Below, piece after piece: positions 40,415 through 52,072 of a DNA stretch of 64,000 nt (its first letter is position 1; each line of letters starts with the position of its first letter). Made by a program: the position numbers and the translations under genes. The stretch is taken from contig JALJCQ010000016.1 in the NCBI GenBank assembly GCA_023091665.1, forward strand, positions 434,001 through 498,000, read 5' to 3'. This DNA comes from Pythium myriotylum (taxonomy: Eukaryota > Oomycota > Peronosporomycetes > Pythiales > Pythiaceae). Below the pieces are notes generated by a model. The model ran no database searches. It was given only the letters and a program-made list of their open reading frames with translations, and had not been told where the DNA came from.

Positions 40415-41559
40415 ATGACCTCCTCCACCAACACGACGAGCCCGAAGGCAGAAGTGGCCCCGCTCGCCACAGCCGCTGCAGCCCAGCAAGTTGTCACCGC
40501 GCCCGAGATCAAGGTGGCTCCACTCGAAGAGAAGTGGACACGCTTCCTGTCAGGTGGACTTGCCTCGGCGACTGCTGAGATCTTCACGCTGCCCATTGAC
40601 TGCACGAAAGTGCGGCTGCAAGCACAGCGCTCTGTGCCTGTGACGACTGGCGGCGTGCCAGTTTCGGGTGCTCAGTACAATGGCATGTTTGACGCGGCGA
40701 GGAAGATCATGGCCGAAGAAGGGCCCGGTGCATTGTGGAAGGGTGCGACACCTGCACTCGTTCGTCAGGTTTCTTACACGAGCATTTGCATGGTGCTATA
40801 CGAGCCACTACGAGATGTTTTTGGTGCGAACAAGGGGCCGAAGAGCGAGGTTCCTTTCATCAACAAATTCCTTGCAGGCGGCGTTGCAGGCGCCATCGGC
40901 ATCAGCTTTGCAAACCCGTGAGTTGCTGTTCCACATTGAATGTCTGAGCCACGCAGTTTTTAACGATGTTCTTCTGCAGTGTGGATGTAATTAAGGTTCG
41001 AATGCAGGCGGACAAAACAGGCACGCTTTATCGTGGTGTCGGTGATGCATTTACCAAGATATACCAGCGTGAGGGTTTCCGCGGCTTTCTGAGAGGCATG
41101 CCGCCGAATATTCAACGCGGATTTATCGTGAACGCCGCTGAGCTCGGTACTTACGACCATAGCAAGGAGTTCTTTATCACGTCGGGCCTTCTTTCGGACG
41201 GAGTATTCGCACATACTGGAGCTAGTTTCATCGCCGGCTTTGCCGGAGCCGCTGCTTCGAACCCGTGCGTATACAAGATCTTGTTTCTTGAGCATGGTTC
41301 CATCCTAACAGATTCTTGTGTTGGTGATTGCAGGATTGATGTTATGAAAACGCGGCTTATGAGCCAACCGACAGATGCAGCCGGCCACGGGACATTGTAC
41401 CGTGGTATGGCTGACTGCGCAAAGCAAACTTTCCAAGAGGGCGGATTGCGGGCATTTTACAAGGGCTTTATCCCGAACTGGATGCGGAAAGCTCCTTGGT
41501 GTGTGATCTTCTTCGTCACCTACGAGAAGTACCGTGCCGTCTTGAATGCCGATGAGTAA
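40415..41559 (+). CDS. mitochondrial carrier (uncoupling protein/dicarboxylate type)
   Basis: CDS join(40415..40917,40980..41264,41334..41559), 337 aa, introns of 62 and 69 bp. Three carrier repeats are present, each with the P-x-[DE]-x-x-[KR] signature: PIDCTKVRL, PVDVIKVRM and PIDVMKTRL. Remarkably, both introns interrupt the second and third signature at the same place, between the Asn-Pro codons and the Asp. The matching G-rich second-half motifs include GPGALWKGATPALVRQ and EGFRGFLRGMPPNIQRG. About 40 Ala/Thr-rich residues precede the first helix. Repeat features (GTLYRGV, WCVIFFVTYEKYR) fit the uncoupling protein, oxoglutarate and dicarboxylate group of the SLC25 family in the mitochondrial inner membrane. 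Substrate cannot be assigned from sequence alone. Confidence 0.88.
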
Positions 41560-41716
41560 GGCGGCGTGGACGATTCTTTGTCTAAGTTATCGGGCTCAGG
41601 AACGAGCTGAAGATTGCTGTACATGAGACTGGGGAATCAATATAAAACATGCACCCAACAATTAAATAGTTGCATTAGGATATGGTAGAAGCACAGAATA
41701 TACAATCTCACAAAGC

Positions 41717-42466
41717 TCAACACTGGATGCCGTCCATGCCCCGCATCTGCATGTACCACGTTGATTGCGGCGGCGTGAGCAGTCTCGACGTGTCGACGAT
41801 CTCGGGCATCTTCTTGAGCTGGTCTAGAAGTTGGTCGTGAAGGTCTTCAAATTCGTTGGTGTGACAGACGTTCAACTTCGGGTTATCAGCAGGGGAGGTG
41901 AACTTGCCGTCTTTGGGGAGGAGAACGATCGGCAGGCGTTCGGCTTCCTCACGGGCCCATCGATCACGAGAGATGACGTGGACATTGAGGCTGGAGAACG
42001 AGCCACTAATGACACGGTTCGATATCGCGCTCTCCACCGAGGGTACGGGTTCCTCTTCTTCGTCGTCGTCTTCCGACTGGACGTAGTGGGCGGGCTGCCG
42101 GTGCCGCCGCGCACTCTTGTTTGCAAACAGCAAGTGACGGAACCGCTCGCGTTCTTGTCGACGAGCCTCTAGCTGCTCTTCCTGCGAGAGTCGGGGCTGG
42201 TCGTTAGCACTAGCTGGAGTGCCTGGCGAGGTCTGCACGTTTCCCATTCGTCGTCGGCTAGCGCTCGAGTGGTCGTTGGAAGGCACTGGCGCTGGCGGGT
42301 TTGGTGCGCGCGTGTTGTTGAGCGCCTTGAGCAGTTTCTGGAGTGTGACGAAGGTCTCGTCGTCTTCGTCGTCCTCGGGCGAGGACGAGTCGTAACCGGA
42401 CAACTGCCGCTGCTTCTTCATCATCTTCTTACTCTGCAAGTGTTCGTGGGCCATATCGGTCGCCAT
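41717..42466 (-). CDS. unknown acidic, low-complexity protein
   Basis: Single frame of 249 aa from the first in-frame ATG (42466). Two acidic patches (SSSPEDDEDDETF and SEDDDEEEEPV) alternate with basic Gln/Arg-rich stretches (EARRQERERFRHLLFANKSARR). The last 80 residues look folded: SLNVHVISRDRWAREEAERL, LPIVLLPKDGKF, LHDQLLDQLKKMPEIVDTSR. No signal peptide or membrane helix. I do not recognise the family. The charge pattern would suit a nuclear or chromatin-associated protein, but that is a guess. The 3' end converges with the carrier gene. Confidence 0.55.
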   Translation of the reverse strand: MATDMAHEHLQSKKMMKKQRQLSGYDSSSPEDDEDDETFVTLQKLLKALNNTRAPNPPAPVPSNDHSSASRRRMGNVQTSPGTPASANDQPRLSQEEQLEARRQERERFRHLLFANKSARRHRQPAHYVQSEDDDEEEEPVPSVESAISNRVISGSFSSLNVHVISRDRWAREEAERLPIVLLPKDGKFTSPADNPKLNVCHTNEFEDLHDQLLDQLKKMPEIVDTSRLLTPPQSTWYMQMRGMDGIQC

Positions 42467-43580
42467 TGTGTAGGAATATCGCCTAGCTCGTCTTCGAGCA
42501 GATCCACGAGAGGCCAGCTGCTTCGGGACCACGTGGTGGAGACTTTATCGTGCGGTGGCTTTTTTCGTAGGTGTTCTCGTGGGGAGGAACGATCGCAACT
42601 GGCAGCTCGCGCCGTGGCCGTGGCTCTCCGTTTAGTCCCACGCGAGTGTCTCGGGAATCGTGTGCGACACCAGCGTGATCGGGCTCGGGGCGACACTTCG
42701 GCGACTCGACTTGGACAATGATGGAGATGACGGTTGCTCCCATGGTTCCCGGCATGCGCCTGTGGGTTCCTGGTCAGCTGCGTGAGATACGGAATGCCTC
42801 CTCGATTGGTCGAAAGTGCCGGATTCCCACTCTCTGATTTGCTAATTTCAGGGGCACAAAACTTCAGCCTTGGGAGGAGGCTTGATTAGGGGTCGGGTTG
42901 CTCCCTGGCCAGCGTCAGGGGACGGGGTAATTTCTCAGTTGTTCGTTCCCAGACTCTGCGAGCAAGACGCAGTTCTTTGCACCACAGTCAGCGAACATTC
43001 CTCCTTGGGATCTCGGCGATTGGCGTCAACACCGTAGACGACGTGTAGTGACGCAGTTACAATATTCCAGAGTGGCCATGTAGTGGGTATTGTGGATGCG
43101 GCGGATTCGCCCCATTGTGGGTATTCCGGATGGGAGGGACTCCTCTTTCGCTGCACCTTGATTCCGGCACTGGGCATCCCTCTCGTCTTCATCCGCAAGG
43201 CGTGAGGGGATACATTGACCAGAATTACGGCGTTTCGATCCCTGAGATTATCCCGACGGACTGGTGGCCAGAGGTGGGACCAGTGGATTCAACTGGATTC
43301 GAGATTTGACAGGGAAATCGGGCCAGCAGCACGCCTTCTTGAATCTGGACGTTCCTATACCAAAAGACTCGCGTCTTTCCAGGTGGACTTATGACAACGG
43401 CGGTCACAATACACCCACTCTGTGCCCCTTCAGGATTTGGATGACATGGCTGCGCGACCCACCAGGACCAGCGTCGACGTGGATGGTCTCCGCAGGACAC
43501 CGAGCCGCGTCAACCCGATCGACCACTAGCAGCTGGATCTGCTGTGTGGCGGCGGGCGATCGCCGATTCTGCCGCCTGCA
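42467..43580. other. divergent intergenic region upstream of SPEF2
   Basis: 1,114 bp. Open frames here are short and overlapping, without domains or consistent splice sites. Apart from presumed promoters for the two divergent genes I see nothing. Confidence 0.45.
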
Positions 43581-46500
43581 ATGTCGGAGCTGCTGCTGCA
43601 CTGGATCAACAATGAGCTCCAACTCTCGGTCTTGGTGACGGACGTCGAGTCCGACTTCTCCAGCGGCTACTTGTTCGGAGAAATACTACATCGGCTTAAC
43701 CAGCAGCACAACTTCACCGACTTCATGAACAGCGCGATCGCTGATGCGAAGATCATCAACTTCTGTCTTCTTGAGCCGACTCTACGGCGATTGAACATCA
43801 AGTTCGACTCGAAAATCGCGACAGCAATCATGAACGGGAAGCAAGGCGCCGCAGCAAATGTGTTGTATCAGATCAAAACGTCCGCAGAACGAGTCGCGCG
43901 AGCGCCAGGAGTCTCTTCAAGATCGCAGGACCGATGGAATATCCAGCCCCTGCACAACATACCCTCCCGGTTACCCAAACCCAGTTACGACGCGGCGCAC
44001 CACTACTTCTTTGAGCATTCCGTACGACGCCAGGTGAAATCTCTGAGAGAGCTTCGAGACGAGCGGTGGGACACATTGATGAAGCATAGGTCATTTTATG
44101 CTGTGTATTGATATCGTGATTGTGTGATGTGGCAGCGAAACAATTGAGAGCGAGAAGCTGGTGATGACCCAACATCGAGAGAAGCTTGCGCGTATCCAGC
44201 AACAGCTCGAAGTCACGAAAGCTGAGCGTTTACATCAGGCGTTCATTCACACACAATACATCAAAACAGCGCTGGACGAGACCGAGTCGCCGGCGTGGAG
44301 ATTGGCGTTAGCTAAGAAAAGCGAGCGGGAACATCGAAAAGCTGCATTCTATCATCAGCTTGTAGCCGAAAAGAAGAGGAGAGAACAATCAAGTGTGTTC
44401 ACTTTGCGACAAACTGTGAAGAACGATTTGGACAACTTCGAGGTGAGTGGCGTGGAACTGTAAACTCGGAGGGTTCTTCTTCACTTGTTGTGAATACCCA
44501 GCGAAGTACTAGCTCAGGTTGTGATCCCATGGCAAAAAGTAGAGGAAACAAAAACCTGAATCTATCGCAAGGATATGGCTTACGCTCGCTCAGTACGACA
44601 CTTGAGAACTTCCAATCCGATACTAGCCTAAGGGATACCTGTAAGCCGATCTCCATGGGTGAGACAGCCCACGAACAACTGGAGAACAGCTCGCTAATTC
44701 GAGACCAAAAGGTGCGTCGCGAACAACGGAGAGACCAGTTTGGGCGACGAAGAAAGCGCTTCCTTCAAGACGCATATCATTCCCAACTTCATGCAAATGC
44801 CACACGAATTCTTCTTGATTTAGACAGTCTCGTTCATCGCGTAACTCATCGCGAAGGAGAATCCGCGCAGACCAACACAAAAATTCTAGTCTACAAGAAT
44901 ATCGTTGTCGAAAACAGATTCCGTCGTGACGAGAGTTACACAAATCGCCGTGAAATGGATTTTCATGAGGCCATTGACCGTGATACGGGCATGTTTGAGT
45001 TGCTCTTCGCAAAGTACAACGATGATTGGGAAGTTCAGGGTGTGCAAAAGAATCGGCGACGCACTGCACAACTTGTAGCCCATCAACACGAGAATCAACT
45101 CGTTGCCGGATTGGTGCTGTACGAAATCATCTCGTTTGCGATGGTCGTCGCTGCTCGTCGGGAAAATTCGATGCACTCACGCGACGTCGGCTCGTTCTTG
45201 CAAACAGACGAGATATGGGATCAGCTGAGGTTTCAGTTCTCAATTTGCGGCCCATGCGTTGTAGACGCTGACGCAGATCAGAGCTTGCTACTGGAGAATC
45301 AGTTGTTGCAATACCTGAATCGGTTTTGTGCTCCTTCAATATTAGCAACTGACTATGTCGGCGCAGTAACAAAAGGTTCCCAGTTGTCGCCTTGGGTACC
45401 AAGCAATTGGAAGTTCATCGCCGCCGAGGATATTATTGAAGACCGGTTCGTTTTGGGAGAGACAGTCAAGTATGTAAGGTGGCTCGCTCTTGGAAATCCA
45501 CCACTGCCACAGCATCAAAGTAACTTCGACTCAAATGATGTCTCTCAACACGGCTCGCATGTAGAAAAATGCCGACTAGAGACTACTGACGAGTGTCGAA
45601 ATCCGAGTCGAGTCGATCAAAAAGCTGGGGAGGTCGTAATTGAAGCCCTCAACCATGATTCTCAACTCCCAACCATGCAATCCAATCACAAACCTGCATC
45701 CTGCCAATCTTCCCTTCGGATCCTTCTGTTGGGCCCACCATTTGCCGGCAAATTTACCCAAGCGCAGTTGCTGGCAACGAAGTACGATTTGAAGTTACTC
45801 TCTGTTGAACGACTTCTCCAGGAAGCTATGGCGAATCATACCCCTCTTGGGAACGATACACATTTCCTGCTGACTCAAGGGCAGGAAATTCCTCCTAAAA
45901 TATACAGCCAACTCGTTCTCGACGAGATTGGCACGATAGAACAACATCGTCGAGATCGGTGGATATTGTACGATTTCCCACCCACACAGGAACACGCAAA
46001 GAATCTGGAGGAGTGTTTAACCAACTACATCGATCCGTTTGAAGTGCCATCACCCTTTGACCACGAATCCGTGCTGGCACCAGGATGCAAGAAGCCACGG
46101 CTACCACGATCATTTCTATATGGAACGTCTGGCGTGGATCTGGCGATATATCTCGAGTGTACTGAGAATTCTGCGCTTGAGAGGTGCTTAGGTGCACTAG
46201 AGGATTGCGAAACCCATGAGTTCAAATATCACTTACTGTTTTGTCAGCCGGCGATCGACTCAATTGATCGCCACCGCCTTCGGCACGTAAACAACAAAAG
46301 CAACGCATCTGAGCTGTTATCACTACAATGCTCCACGACGGAGGATCGCAGCGATGGCGCCAAAACATGGTTTGCAAAATTCGATACACTACGTGAGATC
46401 GCGACTACTGAGTGGCAGGAAGGTGAGAGTGTCTCGACCACGCGATCTTTCACACCCGAGGCAACACAGCGGAAACTTGTCGAGATGATTGACGCGGTAT

Positions 46501-48618
46501 TCGATCGCCAACAATCTGAAGTTGAGGCGAGACAGAGAGAGAAAGAGCTTACAGAGGAGAGAGCGATGCTAATCGAAGAAAGTCGCCATTGGCATCTGAA
46601 CAAACTATTGAGGGACATTTCAAAGGCACAAGAAGATATAAGCAAGGCGCAGCTGACTGTGCAACAGGCTGAAGAGGCGAAGGCAAAAAAGGAGGAACTT
46701 GCAGAGTTGAAGAATGCTGTCGAAACTGCCAAAAAGTTGCTTGAAAACGCACTCGTTGAGGCTCGAGACTGGAGGTTGGACGAGGTGCTGGAGATTCGGA
46801 GAAAAAACACAGTATATTCAGAGCGCTTGGTGCCGTCGCTGGGTTGTGTGCTTGCGTCGATGTGGAATTCTATGGAAACCGACTACACGATTACCATGAA
46901 GCTGTGCTTTCGATTGCACAACCAGCAGCGTGAGCGCGTTGAGTCGCGTGTCGTGTGGCTCGTTGACACGATGAGCCGCATTTTCCAGCGCGTGGACAAC
47001 AAACAGGGTATCATGGACACGTTACAGTCGCATTTCAATGACGTAGTAGACGAAATGCGATTCGATGAAGCAACCAAATGTGAACTCCACGCAAGAGTGG
47101 ACGTTCTTCAGGATGAACTTTGTCTTGAGACGACGACCAAGCGGCGCGAGAGTGAGGATGAGCTACGTGAGGTAATGGAAGATGGTTGGCTTCAAGACGC
47201 ATGCCAATGGAGCGCTCTCATCTACCAACGCGCACTGCAAGCGGAATGTGACCGCTTTCGAATCTCAGTCCAACTTCTCTCTGACGCACTCTTAGCTGCA
47301 AGCGCTGAGCCAGCTCAGCTTGCGGGAGTAGCAGATCAGCTTGCGATGAATCATCACCTGCTAGCAGAGTTCTCGCTGAAAGCGTTCGCTTGCTCGCCCG
47401 AGATCTCTGAGCCTACAAGTGTTCTCCCGGCTGTGGCATCACCAGTAGCACCAGCTAACACCAAAGGGACCACAGCGAAGGGTGTAACTCCAGCAGTAAA
47501 AGGTAAGCAACCCCTTGTTCCCACCCCAGTTTCGGTGACCACAACAGCGGTAGATACGCCCACTGATCCGCTAGCACCTGAGACGTTGCTGCTTGCATAC
47601 GACACTGTAATCCAGCGCTCTGAGCTTTTGCTTCAGTTGATTATCAACGCTCCACCGAAGTATGAAGAAGTGGTGGCGAAGACTCTCGAGCCTGGAGTTG
47701 GACAACCACCTCATAGCAAGACAGGCGGGAAGACGGGAAGTACACCTGCGGCAACCCCTTCTGCGACGCCAGTTTCGTCCACTTCAATGCTGCCGCGTCA
47801 GACAATCGATGTCGCGACCAGCAACTATGTCAAGGCTGTCAAGTATGAACAAGAAATGATGGCAAGGCGCGTACGATATCTGAAGGATGCTGTTCAAAGC
47901 ACGGGTGACCAGATGGCGAGAGCATTTCGCGCTGTCGAGACGACTCTCCTAGAATGGATTGAGCAACGCGCAGTACGCGAGGAAGCAGCCATCGCATCGC
48001 TCGTTTGTCATCTGCGGGCTGTGATTGAGGCCGAGACAAACCTGCCATTTTACATTAACGTCCAGGTGTGTGATGCAAGGTGAGCCTTGGTTTAGAGTGT
48101 GTGGCTAACAACACGTGAGCAGCCCGATCAAGTATATCGCTTCCCAGCGACTCAGCAACTCCTCGAAGACACTAGAGTGACTGTAGATTCACGAATCCGA
48201 TTGCTCCCGCGACCATGTGCGGAAGCAGAACCAAAAATTGAAGAAGGTCATGCCTTCCAACTGAACGAACGGCAAGCAACTGCCCTGAGGAAGCAGCTTG
48301 CTACTGTTTGCACTAGTGCAGAAGCTGAGCCTTCGTCACTGACAACTCTTGAAGTCGTGAATGTGTTACAGATGCTTCAGAACGAGCACCATGGGATACC
48401 AGAATCGTGGCAAATGGCATCTGAAGAGGTATTAGCCGAGGTATACTCATCAGATGCCAACCCACCTACCCAAGCAACGTCCACCTGACACCTGGCGTTT
48501 CTTGTAGGTTGTGGGGTCGTTTGCTGACGAGAATGAGGGAATTGTCGACACAAAGGAACTGATAAAGGCACTCCGAACTGACGAATCCTTTCTCAAATCC
48601 CACCTGCAACAACTATGA
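43581..48618 (+). CDS. SPEF2: SPEF2/CPC1-like axonemal central-pair protein
   Basis: CDS join(43581..44089,44136..44442,44502..48065,48123..48440,48508..48618), 1,602 aa. It begins with a CH-like (CH_2) domain, MSELLLHWINNELQL, with YLFGEILHRLNQQHNF. A long coiled-coil region follows, then an adenylate-kinase-like module: P-loop GPPFAGKFTQAQLLATKYDL, ILYDFPPTQEHAKNLE and a split lid region. More coiled coil follows (EAKAKKEELAELKNAVETAK), then a Thr/Pro-rich linker and a C-terminal EF-hand-like ADENEGIVDTKEL. This CH plus nucleotide-kinase order is that of SPEF2/CPC1, a component of the C1b projection of the central pair that controls flagellar beating. The P-loop reads GKF where true adenylate kinases have GKG, so catalysis is doubtful. 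The first intron is only 46 bp. Confidence 0.87.
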
Positions 48619-48708
48619 AAGCTCTGATACTGCCCACTCACACGCGTGATATGTGTTTTTGCCTTCTATTACAAACTCTCACCATTGTCTCCCTCGTCCT
48701 GGGTTCTC

Positions 48709-49137
48709 TTACAGCACCACCGGGTTTTCGCCGACCTGCTCGGCGAAGTCGTGCTTATCGTCAAGGAAGATCTTGAGCTTGTCGTCCTGGAGCTTGCGCA
48801 TCCGGTTCTTCGGGAGCATACCGAAAACAGCGCGGCGCAGCACTTCCTCAGGCTTGCGCTCAAAGAGCTCGCGCGCGGTGCGCTGCTTGAGGCCGCCCGG
48901 GTGGCCTGTGTGCCAGCGGTACAGCTTCTGGTCCCACTTGTCGCCCGTGAGCACGATATCCTTGGCGTTGATAACCACAACGTAGTCGCCGCAGTCGACG
49001 TTTGGCGCGTAGGTCGGCTTGTGCTTGCCACGCAAAATGGGCGCCAGCTGCGAGGCGAGGCGGCCCAGCACCTGGCCCTTGGCGTCCACGACGTGCCACG
49101 CGACCTTGGACGCGTTCGCGATCTTGCTCGTGCTCAT
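48709..49137 (-). CDS. MRPL13: ribosomal protein uL13, bacterial/organellar type
   Basis: Intronless, 142 aa from the ATG at 49137, the usual length of bacterial L13. Diagnostic blocks are WHVVDAKGQVLGRLASQLA, the GKHKPTYAPNVDCGDYVVVI signature, DKWDQKLYRWHTGHPGGLK, RKPEEVLRRAVFGMLPKNR. These belong to the bacterial-type uL13 used in mitoribosomes, not to cytosolic uL13 (RPL13A). A clear presequence is missing; MSTSKIANASKVA is short. The frame is open for 18 more codons upstream to an ATG at 49191, but that extension has acids and no targeting character. It is tail-to-tail with SPEF2, about 90 bp between stops. Confidence 0.92.
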   Translation of the reverse strand: MSTSKIANASKVAWHVVDAKGQVLGRLASQLAPILRGKHKPTYAPNVDCGDYVVVINAKDIVLTGDKWDQKLYRWHTGHPGGLKQRTARELFERKPEEVLRRAVFGMLPKNRMRKLQDDKLKIFLDDKHDFAEQVGENPVVL

Positions 49138-49551
49138 GGCGGCGTCTGGATGGCGGATGTGCGCGAGTCCATTCACAGGAGCGCCACTCACGTCGGGCCA
49201 CTATTGAGGAGCTACTAGCCGCAGTACACAGTACCGGTTTTAAATATTAAAAACCGGTGTTTCTCATTTTGTGAGTTTTATGCCGTCCCGACGAAAGTCG
49301 ACAGCGCCGCCGCCATGCTTTCCTCTGCGTCGAGGCAAACGCGGACGGCCGTCGTCCTCCGTCGGCGGCAAACAGCGTGCATCTTCGTTGGCCATGCTCA
49401 TCATGCCTGTGGACGGGACGTCCTCCGTGGATGGCTCTCTTTTGCAGTGGCTGGGTTCTTCAGGTGTCACTATTGTAGGTCCATCAAGACATGCCCTATA
49501 TCAGCACTAATCAAGGACAGTCTCCGGTGAAAGAGCACTCCCAGATCAAGA
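49138..49551. other. divergent intergenic region, MRPL13 and PRKRIP1
   Basis: 414 bp between divergent starts. It holds an AT-rich hairpin (49233-49258, listed separately). A short + strand open frame in the middle has no recognised domain. Confidence 0.5.
49233..49258. repeat. AT-cored hairpin with ACCGGT ends
   Basis: An inverted repeat with outer ACCGGTTTT and inner TTAAA arms, symmetrical except for one extra base on the right. It lies between two divergent starts, so a shared promoter element is possible; function unknown. Confidence 0.45.
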
Positions 49552-50224
49552 ATGGGTCGCTACACGAGTGTCCAGACGTACACGGACAAGGACGCCAAGG
49601 TCGCGGCGCTCGCGTACTCGACGGCGGTGGAAGCGCAGAGCGATGGCGCAGCGCCAGCCGCAGCGACCGCCGATCTGCCGATGGCCGTGAAGCGCGCCGA
49701 AGCCGAGAATGGCGAAAAGTTCGCGACGGCGCGAGTCGACAACGTCTCGGGCAGCAGTGCCGGCGCCGGCAGCGGCGATTTCCACATGTATCGCGCTGCC
49801 AGAAGAAGGTACGTGCGTCTGGAATAGCGGTGCGCTTCGCTGGGGGTTGCAGCTAACGGCGTTCGCGCGATGCAGGGAACTGGACCGCGTCGAGCGCATG
49901 GAGAAGGAGTATGCCAAGCGAAAGGAGCAGGAAGAGTTTGAGGCCAAGCGCAAGCGTAACTTGAGCGAGTTCGAGAGTCGTGCAGCCAAAAGGGCGGAGA
50001 AGCGTCGCAAGCGCAAAGATCGCGCGAAGGCGCGCGCATTGGATCAGGCTCTGAGTGGCGGAGAAGACGACGAGAAGGATGACACGGGCGAGGAGAAGAC
50101 CGAACTACCCGAGACTCCCGGAGGGGTGCCAGAAATTCCAAACGACGGTTCGTTTCTCGAGCGGATGCTCGCACTGCAGAAGCAGCAGAACAAGGACAGC
50201 AGTGAAGATGGAGTGAAGGAGTAA
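49552..50224 (+). CDS. PRKRIP1: PRKRIP1-like spliceosome-associated protein (DUF1168)
   Basis: CDS join(49552..49808,49876..50224), 201 aa, one 67 bp intron. The diagnostic segment is GDFHMYRAARRRELDRVERM, which spans the splice, followed by a strongly charged Lys/Glu/Arg coiled helix (EEFEAKRKRNLSEFESRAAK, then RAEKRRKRKDRAKARAL). That is the DUF1168 pattern of PRKRIP1 (C114), an RNA-binding helix seen in human catalytic spliceosomes. The C-terminal third is acidic and disordered. Length is close to the human protein. A nuclear, splicing-associated role follows from family knowledge; nothing more specific is visible. Confidence 0.85.
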
Positions 50225-50460
50225 AACAGAAGAGCGTGTCGCGTCTTTTGGAAGAGCTGTTCGCTCCATCAATCTCCAACAACAACACCCCATACTGAGA
50301 CTGATTTCAGGCGGCAGATTTACAATAGCATTTGCCCAGGAGGGTTCACTGAGCGTGGGAGCCCGTGTACATCTCGTCGTCTGGTTGGAGGATGAAATTA
50401 TTATAAAGTCCTAGACAATTGTGCTCCAGAATGGAACTACACCAATAAAGCTGGAACGGC

Positions 50461-52072
50461 TTAAACTTGCTTGCGATGGCGTTGGCAAAAGTTTCCGATC
50501 CGGGAGTACGCATCTTCCAGTACTTCTTGTGGCGCTGCAAAGACGACTCGGAAAAAATTCTTCAGCCCGAAAAATGTGCCCGGGAGTACAAACACGGATT
50601 CCTCAGTGAGCAGCTGTTGCATGAAGTCAACATCATCTCTCACATCCGACAGTGCGTCGGTGTCGACCTCAACCTGCGACAGCGAGATAGCTATGAGTTT
50701 GACTCGTTTAGGGTTTTCAAGCATTAGCTCATGACGTACCATGGCGTACATCGCACCCTGAGGCACGACGACATTCAAACCGGGAATCTTACTCAAGCAG
50801 TCAGCCGTGGTCTTCGCATTCTTCTCCAGTGTGCCGTAGTAGTTCTCTGTGAAGGCCTTTATAGAGGCTTCCTCTTCGCTACCTCGGGCTGGTGTTAGGA
50901 GACCTGGAATCGCACTCTACAATGGAAGTGTGCGAGTCAGAATTGGCGGTCTAAATGGAATTCGAGCAAGTTCACGCACCAAGACCAGCGAGTTCGCCCC
51001 GAGAATGATCTGTGATAGCTTGAAGTATGCCTCCCGGACTTCTTTGAGGATGTCGTCGCGGTCATGGACGAGGATCCAGCCGACGCGCCACCCAGGAATG
51101 ACGAACTTCTTCGCGAGACCACCCAACGCAATAACCGGAACTGTTTGCGTGAGAGACGCCATAGGGAAGAACTTGTTCTCACCAAACACCATGTCGCCAT
51201 AGATCTCATCTGAGATAATTGGCAATTTATACGCTTCTGCGATCTCCAAAATCTCCTCGAGGTGCTTCTTGGTGTAGACACTTCCACACGGGTTTGATGG
51301 GTTATTGACGACGATAGCTTTAGTGTCGTCATCGATAAGCGATTCGAGCTGCGCGATATCAGCCTCCCAGTTCTTCTCAGGCATGAGATCGTAGAATTTG
51401 TACTTGATCCCGTGGGCATCACATGCAATCTGGTACATGGGAAATCCGGGTTTTGGGATAAGGATGTTGTCACCGGGGTTCAAGAATCCTCTGAATGCCA
51501 TCTCAATTGCATTTGTGCACCCACTCGTGATGATCACGTCCTGCGAGGCTCGCGTCAGTGTTTAGCACCATCATCACAAAGTGTTACTGACGTACATCTT
51601 TCGTGAGGGGGGCTTCTGGACTCCCGTAGTAGCTCGCGACAGCTTGACGAGCAGTCTCGGATCCCGCTGAGTGGACGTATCCGTTGTGCTTCATTTCCCT
51701 GCGCAGCCAAGCTTGTTAGTCGACCATCAACAAGATCGCAAGGATTGGTTCCATCGGCACCTTGCATTTCGAACGATTGTGTCCACAAGGACCTGGGGGC
51801 ACTTAAGGTTACCGAACACGGTCGGATCACCTAGTACAGCTGCAATTAGAATGCGGATGCTGTGGAGATACTCTTCAGTGGTAAGTACCCAGAGAAAGCG
51901 GAATGAGCTTCTTCTCAGGGTCATTGGGCATCTTAATGTTGTCGACTATCTTGCGGACGGGGTTGAGGACGCGGTGAGAGAAATCTGACGCCTTGACTGC
52001 CCATGATCGCTGAATCTTGAGCTTCCGGACGTCTTCGTCGATACCGGCAACTGAGCTGCTTCGAGTTGTCAT
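50461..52072 (-). CDS. TAT: tyrosine aminotransferase-like PLP enzyme, copy 2
   Basis: CDS complement(join(50461..50673,50740..50916,50980..51540,51596..51698,51761..51830,51889..52072)), 435 aa. It is a paralogue of the gene at 4085-5759 in the opposite orientation. The first five introns are at the same codons, but the last intron of copy 1 is absent: FVLPGTFFGLKNF reads straight through. Key motifs are kept: LSLGDPTVFGN, SGCTNAIEMAF, NPGDNILIPKPGFPMY, NNPSNPCGS, SDEIYGDMVF and GGLAKKFVIPGWRVGW with the PLP Lys. Both copies therefore look catalytically competent. The same MTTRSSS start supports the ATG at 52072. No targeting signal is visible. Confidence 0.88.

Noticed and set aside
49271..49510. 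Short + strand frame between MRPL13 and PRKRIP1
   Set aside because: No homology, overlaps another frame, and fits a promoter/leader better.
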